From positions 2,049,326 to 2,113,325 of the forward strand of contig NC_052484.1 of the NCBI RefSeq assembly GCF_009730915.1: a stretch of DNA of 64,000 bases, read 5' to 3'. Positions within the stretch are counted from its first letter, which is position 1. The number at the start of each line of letters is the position of its first letter. Positions 48,906 through 64,000 of this stretch are shown here, one piece after another. Under the pieces are notes generated by a model. That model saw only the letters and a list, made by a program, of their open reading frames with translations. It was not told the origin of the DNA and did not search any database. The DNA is from Dioscorea cayenensis subsp. rotundata (lineage: Eukaryota > Streptophyta > Magnoliopsida > Dioscoreales > Dioscoreaceae). Position numbers and translations under genes: made by a program.

Positions 48906-49017
48906 TTTTTTATTATAAATAAAAAGTAATTACTATATTGCACAATTAAAAGTGGAATAAACAATACTCAGATTATTGTACTTATAAATAATATACAGTA
49001 AAAAAATAAAATACATA

Positions 49018-49257
49018 ATATTTTAATCTAAACAGTTCAATTTATTGTTTGTATAATAATCAAATAAATCACAACCATGAAACTCTTTTTCTATTTCGTT
49101 TAAAAACATACAAATCAAACCTAATTATTACTACCAGTATTTTAATCTAAACTATTCAATTTATTGTTTGTATAATAATCAAATAAATCATAACTGTGAA
49201 TCTCTTTTTCTATTCCGTTTAAAAACATACAAATCAAACTTAATTGTTATTACCGGT
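49018..49257. repeat. Tandem duplication, two ~120-bp units
   Basis: Unit 1 (about 49018-49137) and unit 2 (about 49138-49257) share ATTTTAATCTAAAC, TTCAATTTATTGTTTGTATA and GTTTAAAAACATACAAATCA with few mismatches. Confidence 0.85.
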
Positions 49258-50807
49258 GAACATCTACGGACGTCCTCGGAAACCCTTTTCGTGGTATATA
49301 AACCATTCATTAAGGGGGAAAACGTACAAATGAAATAGAACTATGAAGAAAAGAAACAGTAAAAAGTAAAAAAGTTACTTCACCCTTCACTGATACAGTG
49401 ATACTTAAACAAGTGTAAATCAGAACAGTACTAGTCATAGTCAATGAGAAGATAATGGTCCAAAGTGAAGTAAATGAAGAGTGAGAAACACCAAACTATA
49501 TAATATAATATATAATATATATAATTTTATAATAATATAAATATAAATATAAATATAAAGAGAGAGATATCTTGTCATCTTATCTCATGTGTGTGTAATT
49601 TTTATGTATGTAAATAGACTCAAAGGCTAAGACAGGACAAGAGAGGACTTGGGATGATGCATTTAATGTTTTTCAGAATGATAATGAATGCAAGCAATTG
49701 TGAGTGTGAGTGTGTGTGTGTGTGTGTGTGTGCATATGTAAAACATTTACTTGCAAAAGTACTATTATTACTTGTATTGTGCTATTTATTTTATTTGAGT
49801 ATCATATATGCATTGCATGCACCACATTAAACTTTCAAAATTTATCACACGTGTGCTCTAATGGGTTAGTTAGGGTAAATATAGTTAGTTTGTAGAATAT
49901 AATATCATAATTAACACTTATAGAATTTCTAAAATTGATAATTAATTTGATTAAAAAAAAATTAAAGTGACAATAATTTAAACCTGATATAGTATTATTT
50001 AATATGAATAAACGGTAAACTTGACAAATTAAGCATGTACCCATTTAACTTTTGAATTTACTCATAAAATTAGAGATAAAATAATTTAATATTTGTTTTT
50101 TTTTAAATAAATATAGACAATTATCAAATCATCAACTTTTCAGTTAGGAGGAAAATAAGAATAGTGAACTAGTATTTTTTTTTTCAAATATTCAAAAGTT
50201 GGCATTATATATATATATATATATATTAGATGGCAAATATGAACATTCAAATGTTATTTATTATTTAAGCCGGCTTATCTTAATTTTATCTGTTAGTGTT
50301 TGTATGGTGAAGATTTATTTGTAAGCATAGGTAAACCTTTGAAATCTTCCACCAATGTCAAAAAAGTACATAAATTAAAAGCAAGCATGTATTTGAAAAT
50401 AAAGTTTTAATTTTTTTCAAAAGAAACTATTTTTTAGGGGCGTTATTCATGATATAAAGTATAATCAGTAATTCTGAGCATCACTTTTATAAATAACAAC
50501 TGTTAAATAATAATCTAATAATTATCGTCAAACATTCTATGTTTTTAAAATCAAGACATACGTAAAAAATTTATTTTAATATATGTATATTTTCCTTTAA
50601 TAATATTGATATTTTATTATTATTTTTTATCTAAAACAATTATGACTATCATTTTTGGATGTGTACGTCGACTCAATTTTCATTTTCATCAATGTACTTC
50701 ACAATTTTGCTAGACAAAAATCATTTATGGCATATGATACTAAATCAAAATTATGAAAAATAAGGAAAAAAAATTATTATATTTTTTTAAAAAAGATTTT
50801 TTTTAAA

Positions 50808-50985
50808 AGCGACAATCTAGGAAGCTCGAGGCGTCGTATGTGAGGAGCAAACTTAGCACCGACCCACGTCCGCCTCACTGCGCAAAAGCAGTGATATTTT
50901 TATCCCGGGATCGCTTCAGCGAAGCAGGCGTTCTAGCGATGGGACCAGGATCTGCAATTGACCCAGCTGTTTGGTAAAAAAATTG
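50808..50985. other. GC-rich unexplained segment
   Basis: A sharp rise in GC within AT-rich DNA: GCTCGAGGCGTCGTATGTG, CCGACCCACGTCCGCCTCAC, GGGATCGCTTCAGCGAAGC. Short hairpins are visible (CACTGC-GCAAAA-GCAGTG and GCTTC-AGC-GAAGC). It is probably a piece of a mobile element; family not recognised. Confidence 0.3.
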
Positions 50986-51637
50986 CCACTCCTTTTCTCT
51001 CACAATGATATAACATATAAAACTCCATAATAACAATAACAATTATAATAAACACAAGATTTGATAAACACATGCCCCAAAAATAAATAAATAAAAATAA
51101 CTGAAGACACAAACATAATAAGTAACTAGAAGATAACCAAAACACTCATGGTTTAATAGCAATTGAACTTATTACTCAAAAAAAATAAAATTAAATAAGA
51201 CAACCAAAAGATCTCAAATTCAAAACCTATTAAAAATAATAATGATAAATAATCATCAGTTATAAATACAGACTCGTAGGCTCGTAGCCCAATCTCTCAT
51301 TCCAGTTATAAATACAGACGATTAACTCTTGACTAAGAGTATATGAATTGAATGATTATCACATGCGCACACACCAGTCACTTGTTTTTTTTAAAAAAAA
51401 AATTAAAAAAAAAGCCAGAATATATATTTATAAATTCCAAATTTAAAATCCACAAAAAATATAATACACAAAAAAAAAAACCCTCCATTTTTAATTACTA
51501 CATATCATCATCATCATCAACATCATCCCACCAAACAAATAATACAATACAAACCCTTCAAAAGCTGGAAACTCAAGTACTCCAGCTCCTCAAAAAACCA
51601 CCACCAAAAGCACAAACCCTTTTCACACTGAACACTT

Positions 51638-53354
51638 TCATTTCATTTCAGGACTAAGTTCAAGATCACTACTTTCAAACAAAGAAGTGAAATTCCCGAA
51701 CTGCCCCTGAAAAAAGCTCATATTTAAATCATCACCCGCAGAGGAGGCGGCGGCGGCGGCGGTGGCGCCGCCGGAGCCGGAGAAGTCTAAGTAGAGCTCG
51801 TAGGTGTCATCGTCGTCGTCGTCTTCATCGTCTTCGGCGTCGCCGTTGGAGCTCGAAGCGTAGCTCTTGCCCTCGTCGAGAGGTGGTGTCGCAGTGACAG
51901 GGCGGCGGAAGGCGTCGCCGATGTCGGAGTTCCACATCCGGAGGAAATAATCGGGTTCCGGTCGTGCTGCGATGAGGTCGGAGCTGGAGGCGGAGAGAGT
52001 TGGGGTTGGGGCAGTGGACGAGGAGGAAGACGAGAAGAGAAGGGATTCGCGAGATAGACGAGCTTCGGCTTCAAGTCTGGCGCTTTCCCACTGCGCCATG
52101 TGACGCGCGGAGGAGGATGAGGAGGAGTTGGTCGACGACGATGGGGATGATGATGGGGCGTAGGTGTCAGGGTTGAGGCCCATTCGGAGTAGACGCTTCT
52201 TCAGGTGAGTGTTCCAGTAGTTCTTGATCTCGTTGTCGGTTCTTCCGGGGAGTTGTGCTGCTATCGTCGACCACCTGTTTGATGGAATTCCACTGAGAAT
52301 TTGAGCTCTCTTGTAGACTAAGAAATGGCAATGCTTGCATGCCTGGTAAGTGTTTGATGGAATTCCTTTGAGAAGTTTAGTGAATGTGGGATTGCAGGAG
52401 AGGTGTTTGATGAAAAGTTTCAGAGAAGTAGAAGTGCAAGAATGGTGTTTGATGGAATTCCTTTGAGAAGTTTAGTGATTTTGGGAATGCAGGAGAGGTG
52501 TTTGATGAAATGTTTGAAAGAAGTAGAAGTGCAAGAATGGTGTTTGATGGAATTCCTTTGAGAAGTTTAGTGCTTGTGGGAATGCAGGAGAGGTGTTTGA
52601 TGAAAGGTTTCAGAGAAGTAGAAGTGAAAGAAAGGTGTTTGATGGAATCCCTTTGAGAAGTTTAGTGCTTGTGGGAAAATGCAGGAGAGGTGTTTGATGA
52701 AATGTTTGAAAGAAGTAGAAGTGCAAGAAAGGTGTTTGATGGAAGTCTATTGAGAACTCTCTTCACTTCAAAGTAGGAATGCAGGAGAGATGTTTGATAA
52801 AAAGGTGTAGTAAGAACTAGAAATACAAGAAAGGTTCTTGATGGAAGTGTCTACATAGAGAACTTCACTTCAAAGGATGAATGAAAGAGAGATGTTTGAT
52901 AAAAAGGTCTACAAAGAATTAGGAATGCAAGAAAGGTGTTTGATGGAAAGTTTACTAAGAACTTCACTTCAAAGTAGAACTACAAATGCAGGAAAAAGAA
53001 AGATGAGAGCATACTTGTTACCAACAATGCCATGAAGCTGAATAATGGACTTTTGTTCTTCAGGAGTGAAAGGGCCACGCTTGATATCTGGCCGGAGATA
53101 GTTTGTCCACCTCAACCTGCAACTCTTACCACACCTCAGCAGACCTGCCAAACCAAAAACAAACAACCAATGAAAAACAGTAGTGAGTATTCAACAGTTG
53201 ATGAAATTAATGAATGCATGCCTGCAAGTTTGGGAAGTGATCTCCAACTTCCATGACCATTGGCTTGAATGAAGTCAATTAAAATCTTATCTTCTTCAGG
53301 CGTCCATGGACCTTTTTTCAAGCCTTGTTTATCACAACAAGGAGCTCTTCCCAT
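51638..53354 (-). CDS. MYB17: R2R3-MYB transcription factor, MYB17/LMI2-like
   Basis: A DNA-binding transcription factor. Arabidopsis MYB17 (LATE MERISTEM IDENTITY2) acts with LEAFY in meristem identity (family knowledge; orthology not tested). Exons: 53354-53222 (133 nt), 53144-53015 (130 nt) and 52274-51638; 299 aa. The 133/130-nt exon sizes and intron phases are the classic R2R3-MYB pattern. R2 is about residues 10-62 ([23 protein letters not shown]) and R3 about 66-116 ([40 protein letters not shown]). The C-terminal motif [20 protein letters not shown], then [16 protein letters not shown] and an acidic LDF region, match MYB17 as I recall it. The tail has Ser, Asp and Ala runs. Intron 1 appears to begin with GC rather than GT. 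Intron 2 is filled by a minisatellite. A MIXTA-type MYB is the main alternative. Confidence 0.82.
52274..52975. repeat. ~95-bp minisatellite in MYB17-like intron 2
   Basis: Units begin GTGTTTGATGGAATTCCTTT near 52350, 52445, 52540, 52635 and 52732 (period 95-97), with diverged units near 52835 and 52937 and a partial one at 52274. Each unit contains a second GTGTTTGATGAAA half-way, so it is itself a diverged dimer. On the coding strand the repeat end reads CCATCAAACAC. The true 3' splice site at 52275 is CCATCAAACAG. Confidence 0.85.
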
Positions 53355-55595
53355 TGTTCACAACAGTGTGTATAAGAAACAAGCAAGAAAAGAGTGTTTG
53401 TTGTGATGATGTTGGTGGTGGTGCATTGGAGGGTGAGGAGGAGGAGGAGGGATGTTGGTATAAATGCTGGGATTTCACACCTGCAAAAGAAAAATAAGCA
53501 GGTGAGAGAGCAGGAGAAGGTGGCAGAGTAGGAGGAGTAAATGAGGTGAGGGAGAGGGTGATGGTGTGGGGTATGAGAAAAGTACATGCAGAGATTGCTT
53601 CAAAATTGAAACACAGAAACAAAGAGAGAGAAAAAAAGAGGGAAGGAAAGGGAGTTAATGTGTGGAGGAGTTAATGAGGTAGTGGTGTATTGAAAGCACT
53701 GAACTTGGGGTTCACTTTGGCTGCGGATTATTTAATGCATGTCAATGATTTTTTTTATTTTTTATTTTAGGGTGTGAAAGTGTTAATTTTTGTCTTTTTG
53801 AGAATTCCATGTAATTGTGTATTTTAATTTTTTTTTTAATAAGTATAATTAAGTGTTTATATTTTATCGAATTAGATTGTTCTAGTTTATGGTAATATTT
53901 TTATATATAATTTATTTTTATAATATTTTTTGTAAAATATTTGGTCATTTATGCTGTAAATTTCTGATCTAATTTTATTAAATATGAAGATTTAATTATA
54001 TTTAAAAAATTATAAAAAATAAAAAGGTAAAAAATACACAATCACATGGACCTTCAATTGAACCGTGTATATGATCATATTTTCTAGCTTTTTGTACTTT
54101 GAGAAAATTTGTTATTTGTTATTTATTTTTCTTATTTAGTGTAAGGATAAAGTTTGGACTCTGGTATTGTACATTTGATTGATTTGATTGATTGATTGGT
54201 TTATTTATTTATCTATATTTGTTTTGCATTTTCTTTTGTTAGTGAAGGAGGAAAATTGGTGGAATTGGTCAAGTTCAGGTAAACAAGGGAAAGGTTTTGA
54301 CTGAGGATTTGGTGAAAGACCATCATTTTTCACTGGTTCTGTTTGTGCTGCTCTGAGATCTTGCCTCAGCTATATTTGTGCATGCATTGAGTAGGGTTTT
54401 TAAAATTTTGGAAACTATAAATTTTTGACTGGACATATACTGAAGCTCCTCAGGTACAAGTTATGTTTAAACTTTTCTCCATTAATGTTATATATATATA
54501 TATATATATTTGTGTTTTTAATAGGAGTCTGAAATAGTAAAAGTTTACTTGTTTGAAATTGATTTCAAAAGAAGAAAAAAATAAACATTCACCTGAAAAT
54601 TACCAAATTTCAACTCCATAACTCCTTAAATCATTAATATATTATATACATTCTAGGGTACAAATGTTCATACTTGAATGATTTGTTGAAAAATTTTTTT
54701 ATCATTGTCGTCGAGCTCGATTAATGTTGTTTAAACAAGCTAAATTCCTCGAGTAAATGCCAAAGTTCAACATAACTCAATCAGGAAGTTTATTTAAAAG
54801 GCCTAACTTGTGCAAATGCATTGATGCTTTCCATAAACTTCGACAATTAAAACATAACCTTCGGATAAATAGAATACGGCTTTTCATTCGTACTCGATAT
54901 TCTATTTACCTCGAAACAAAAATGAGCATCATCAGAAGGTTATCTGCCAACCATTTTGTAAAATGTGACACAATGTTAATGTTCCCAACTTGAAGCCCTA
55001 ATTAGAGAATGAAATCAGATACACTGAAAAAATCAAAAGGAATTCACGCTTAAACACATCCAATGGCTTAAGCAAACATCAGAAGGTATCTTGGATAGAA
55101 AAAGCACCTCACAATTAAAGATGTTGATTCAGTACAAACAATTCCTTGGCTGGAAAAAGCATTAAAACAGTCTTAAGCTAAAGATTCCCTACGTCGAATA
55201 TGAAGAAAGACATCTAATATCAGACTTAAGGGAAAGCCGACAGCATAAATCGACATTTAAAGGGTCCACATAACGAGTTGCATGTTGTACCTTGTTTGAT
55301 CAAATGCCCCGGGGCAACATGATTGCGACAACCTGGTGAAGATGGCAAAATATTAAATCAATGGCCACAAAAGGTATGTGTTGTATAGTTTCCAAGTATT
55401 TTATAAGATAGATTGTAAAAGCATAGAATAATTAGTGTATGGTGTCATGCAATTATGCAAAAGCACAGAATGGTTCATTTTATGGCGGAAATTTTGAGTA
55501 ATAAATGAAAAAAAAATCTTGGTACATACCCGATAAACAGATATTTACAGGTAGGAAGGTCCTCGAATTTATTCATGATGCTATTACCGAATGTA
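53355..55595. other. MYB17-like promoter side and 3' flank of the helicase gene
   Basis: 53355-53720 is purine-rich on the plus strand (AGAGAGAGAAAAAAAGAGGG) and is probably the MYB leader and promoter. From about 55200 the DNA is likely the helicase 3' UTR. Between them is AT-rich DNA with a (TA)n tract near 54490-54508. No further gene is seen. Confidence 0.5.
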
Positions 55596-60605
<5,010 letters not shown>

Positions 60606-60995
60606 CAATGCAACCTCTCTCAAACTCCAACAAAACCAACAAAAAACCGAAAAACTACTTCCGATCCCGAAAACCTAAGCTGAATTAGAGAGCACAGAGA
60701 CCAATACGAGCTAAATCGAAGAGATCCGAGGGTTTTCGAACCCTAATTTGGGGAAATCGAGGGATCGGAGATCGCCATGACGCGCTGGATTTGAACGTTT
60801 CGGTGGGGGCATCGCATGATATGTTTTTTTTTTTGGGGGAAAATCGAGAAGATGCGATTAGGGCATCCGAGATTTAGACAGGGTGTTAAATGACACATAT
60901 GCCCTCCTCATTTTCTTTATTTACATATCATTTTTAAAAAAATTTAATCAAAATTACATTTTTTTTTCATAAAATAAATAATATACTAAAAATTA
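60606..60995. other. 5' leader and promoter of the helicase gene
   Basis: The minus-strand leader contains CCTAATCGCATCTTC and AACCCTAATTTG-like motifs (GGGTTTTCGAACCCTAATTT on the plus strand). No TATA box is evident. The leader is GC-richer than the flank, which becomes AT-rich from about 60900. Confidence 0.45.
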
Positions 60996-60999
60996 TTAC

Positions 61000-61292
61000 T
61001 CTCTCAGTTCCTTTTTACTTGTCATGTTTTGAATTTTTTTTATTTTACTTGTTATATTAAAAATTTTGCGCAGCATTAAGTAATTTTTTTTCTAAATTTA
61101 TCTTTTAATTTAATGTACTTGTACAATTTTCAATAAATTACAATCAATTTAGTGGAGTTTTAAATAGGGGTAGTTTTAAAAAGTAATAGAATTTTTTTAT
61201 AAAATATAGGTAATTAATTAACTATAACTAATTTTTTTAATCAGTGTAAATTAAATAAATATGACAAATAAAAAACAACAACGGAATATTAT
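61000..61292. mobile_element. Stowaway-like MITE, second copy
   Basis: The left end CTCTCAGTTCCTTTTTACTT pairs with the right end ACAAATAAAAAACAACAACG in reverse complement, imperfectly. The interior matches the 34407-34700 element. A TTA at either side may reflect the TA target duplication of Tc1/mariner-type elements. Confidence 0.6.
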
Positions 61293-61689
61293 TTTATATA
61301 TATATATATATATAATGGGGTGTGGTTGTTCATATTATCCACATCAATTATCACATCATTGCCACAAAATGATAAAAAAAAATAAATATTTATATATTAA
61401 AATTCAACAATAGTCTTGAAGGAATGCTCATTTTCAATTATAAACATTTCATGATATATATATGGGAAAATTATTTTTAGCCTCTGAAAGTTTCAAAAAC
61501 ATCCCGATGAACCGCTCGACATTTGAATTCTACGGGACAGTCCCTCCTTTTTTTAACGGTTCTTTTTCAATCTCGATAGTTTACTTTTCAATTAATGCGA
61601 CTTCTCAGTTAATTTATTCTATTTTTACAAATGACGTACTTCCCGCTTAAAAATATATAGTTTTCATTTAACATAGCGTGTTTTTGTTT

Positions 61690-61895
61690 TAATCACATAA
61701 GTTTTCACTTAATACATAACACATTTTGCGTTTAAAAATTTGACTTTTTCCGCTTAAAATTATGGGTTTCTGCTAAAAGTTGGTGTTTTTCGACTAATCA
61801 CATAAGTTTTCACTTAACATATAAGCACTTTGCGTTTAAAAATTTGACTTTTCCAGCTTAAAATTATGGGTTTTCGCTTAAAAATTTGTTGTTTT
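61690..61895. repeat. Two tandem ~104-bp units
   Basis: AATCACATAAGTTTTCACTT begins both units (about 61690 and 61794). Each continues with TTTGCGTTTAAAAATTTGAC and GCTTAAAATTATGGGTTT. A weaker CGCTTAAAA theme extends on both sides. It may belong to a larger unclassified element, about 61460-62085. Confidence 0.7.
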
Positions 61896-62085
61896 GCTTA
61901 AAAATGGAGAGTCGCTCGGGTTAACATCCATACTTTTATGTCAACATCAATCACCTTTATGTGCGGGCACGTATGCGAAAAATAACACGTCGAGAAAAAA
62001 GAAGGGACGCTTTTAATCTTTCCAAAGTCAGTGGGATTTTTTTGTGAATACCTGAACTTTGGAGGGACTTTTTTTTATTTATTTC

Positions 62086-63234
62086 AGGTATATATATATA
62101 TATATATATCATAAAGTTAATATATAGCATTTTACAGGGTATAAAAAAGCAAAACAAAACTTATTAATTCATATTGCAATCCGTTAAAATAAAAAATGTC
62201 TATGATACTAAAATAGTACAACCATTTATTACTTAAAGTGATTTTTTTTCCAGAAATACCTCATTAAACTCTATAATGCAGAGAACATAGGTATAGTCCA
62301 CCAGTGCTCACTGGTTCTCATGTGCTTTATATTTAGATGTTCGAGTCTTTCACAAATACACATTTGGGACATCTTGTAATAACAACACTAATTACTTATA
62401 TTCCTCTCCTGGAGTTATATAGCTTTAACTCGTAAATATACATTTTAGACCCCTATGGGAACAATAGTTCCACATGTTTTTCCCCAGGTTGTATAGCGTA
62501 TTACTAATAACTTAAGAGAAAATCAATTAAAATGATATTAATAATTAAAAATGATATCAATATGTCGACTGATTTATCTAGTCTTTTTTCTTCTTACTAA
62601 AGAAAAGTAGAATGAAAAAATTCATATGGCCCACCCAAATAGTTAGACTAATGATTTTTTGTTGTAATATATCAAGTAAATATAAAATATTTTATTGGGC
62701 GGTAAAAAGGTAAAAAAAAAAAAAAACAATTGATTGATGTTGGAATACATTTTTTATAAAGAAAGATGTGCATGATGTGAACATATCCTTTTATTTGGTA
62801 AGAGATTAGCTTGAATGTTAAAAAAACATAATGGATCATTCACCATCATAGATCTTATATATTATTATATTATTAGATTCCAATTTGGGCTAAGATGGTG
62901 GAAAAGTTCCTTTTTTTCCATTTATGTTAATTAATGACCATGTTGTCTAAATAATTTGAATATATTTTGTAGTTTAATATCAAGTAGGAACTTTTGCATA
63001 TAATTATATTATATACTACATTTATATGAAATAAATAAATAAAACTTGGCTTATTTTTGTCTTCCTTATTCATTTCAGAGATATTATCTCTTTGTATTAA
63101 TCACAAATAAAAATATTTCTATACGGGTATTTTCAATATAATATACATAATTATATATATATATATATATCATAGTATTAGCTATTTATCCAAATAGATA
63201 ATTATCCAAATAAATAATATTATTTAGGGAGTTT
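62086..63234. other. AT-rich intergenic DNA
   Basis: (TA)n tracts lie near 62091-62110 and 63151-63170. Nothing else is recognised. Confidence 0.5.
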
Positions 63235-63595
63235 TGCAGGTGTACCCCTAAATAATTTTAAAATTGCATATTTGCCTCTAAATAATACATATAATTGCGT
63301 ATATACCCTTTGGATCCGTTAACCAATAGCAGATCTATAAAATGACCATTATACCTTTTGCATGCATACCTTTGAAAAAAAAAATTTATTGTTATGCTTA
63401 AGATGTACAAAGGTTATTTTAGACCTTTTGTATATCTTAATCCAAATTATAATTATAGTTAATAAAATTTGATTAACTTCTGTTAACGAAATCTACCGTA
63501 ATTACATATATTGTTCAAGGGTATATACAATTATGTTTTTTCTGAGGGTAAATATGCAATTATAGAATTTTTGAGGGGTTTATAACCAATTTTAA
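63235..63595. mobile_element. MITE-like element with ~90-bp imperfect terminal inverted repeats
   Basis: The left end (CAGGTGTACCCCTAAATAAT, ATTGCATATTTGCCTCTA, GCGTATATACCCTTTGGATC, CGTTAACC) is matched by the reverse complement of the right end (AACCCCTCAAAAATTCTATA, ATTGCATATTTACCCTCA, GTATATACCCTTGAACAA, CGTTAAC). No coding capacity. The termini resemble the 11459-11793 element. Confidence 0.55.
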
Positions 63596-64000
63596 CTATT
63601 ATATTTATTGTACTTTTGAAATTACATATAAACCACAAGATCATATTATATTTGGCTTTTAACCCAATAAAAATATTATATGTATGAACATTTTTATGGT
63701 GTAATTAAAAAAAGGTACAATCATCATTCATGATTATATTTCTCATATAAATAAAATATATGAAATGTACATATATATATATATATATATTAAATATGGT
63801 AAGAGAATGAGCATCATCCATCTAATCCATCATCTTTTGAAAACTCTAGAATATAAGCATCACCCAATGACAACCAGCAATCAAGGAAAGCAAACCCTAA
63901 AAAAGCTCCAAGTCATTCATGGTGGGGTGGCCATACCACCATCAATAACAATGTAAAATAAAAATTAAAATTACTTATATACCCTTAAAAATAAATAATA
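63596..64000. other. Terminal AT-rich DNA
   Basis: A (TA)n tract lies at about 63770-63790. A short ORF at 63765-63956 starts in the repeat and matches nothing I recognise. The window ends without a gene edge. Confidence 0.4.

Larger units (their letters stand above)
48136..51637. other. Intergenic DNA between convergent remorin and MYB17-like genes
   Basis: It starts with the remorin 3' UTR, which includes a (GTT)n run near 48331-48348. AT-rich sequence with the tandem repeat, MITE-like and GC-rich features listed separately follows. A (GT)n run lies at about 49705-49731. No gene is seen. Confidence 0.5.

Noticed and set aside
51352..51657. 101-aa plus-strand ORF at the MYB 3' end
   Set aside because: Low-complexity Ser/Lys sequence from A-rich DNA; antisense to the MYB 3' flank.
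54757..54993. 78-aa plus-strand ORF
   Set aside because: No family resemblance, no gene context and no splice signals in support.

Overview
The window is nuclear DNA of a flowering plant. Every gene has introns with GT-AG boundaries (one apparent GC-AG exception), and all six recognisable loci have plant counterparts. Spacers are very AT-rich, with many (TA)n tracts, MITE-like and SINE-like elements. I cannot fix the species from the sequence alone.

Layout, left to right. (1) 125-13569 (+): a TPR/MYND/SET protein of the SMYD4-like type. Its ninth intron is about 7.8 kb because it holds a Ty3/gypsy ATHILA-type remnant arranged as a large imperfect palindrome. (2) 13570-17881: the 5' flank of the next gene. 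It is partly duplicated in tandem and contains a small aberrant Ty1/copia element, two clear tRNA-derived SINEs with target-site duplications and one weaker SINE candidate. (3) 17882-26398 (+): SHOC1, the XPF-like meiotic crossover protein, about 1604 aa. One fourth-intron segment looks like a decayed former exon. (4) 26966-31742 (-): an NT-C2/long coiled-coil ('myosin heavy chain-related') protein, convergent with SHOC1. (5) 31743-45640: about 14 kb without a gene, made of AT-rich DNA, MITEs, SINE-like pieces and microsatellites. (6) 45945-48135 (+): a remorin with a G-box/ABRE-like site in its promoter. (7) 51638-53354 (-): an R2R3-MYB resembling Arabidopsis MYB17/LMI2. (8) 55596-60605 (-): a DDX6/Dhh1-type DEAD-box helicase (RH6/RH8/RH12 group). 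(9) 60606-64000: intergenic, with a Stowaway-like MITE, a tandem repeat and another MITE candidate.

The genes do not form one pathway; this is an ordinary stretch of euchromatic chromosome. I reconstructed exon structures by hand from splice sites, reading frame and family knowledge. All six add up to an open frame with consistent splice phases, but no transcript data were used. The most unusual features are structural: the intronic retrotransposon palindrome, a copia derivative ending in inverted copies of one LTR terminus with a perfect 5-bp target duplication, the duplicated SHOC1 promoter block, and intronic minisatellites in two genes that run up to the 3' splice site.
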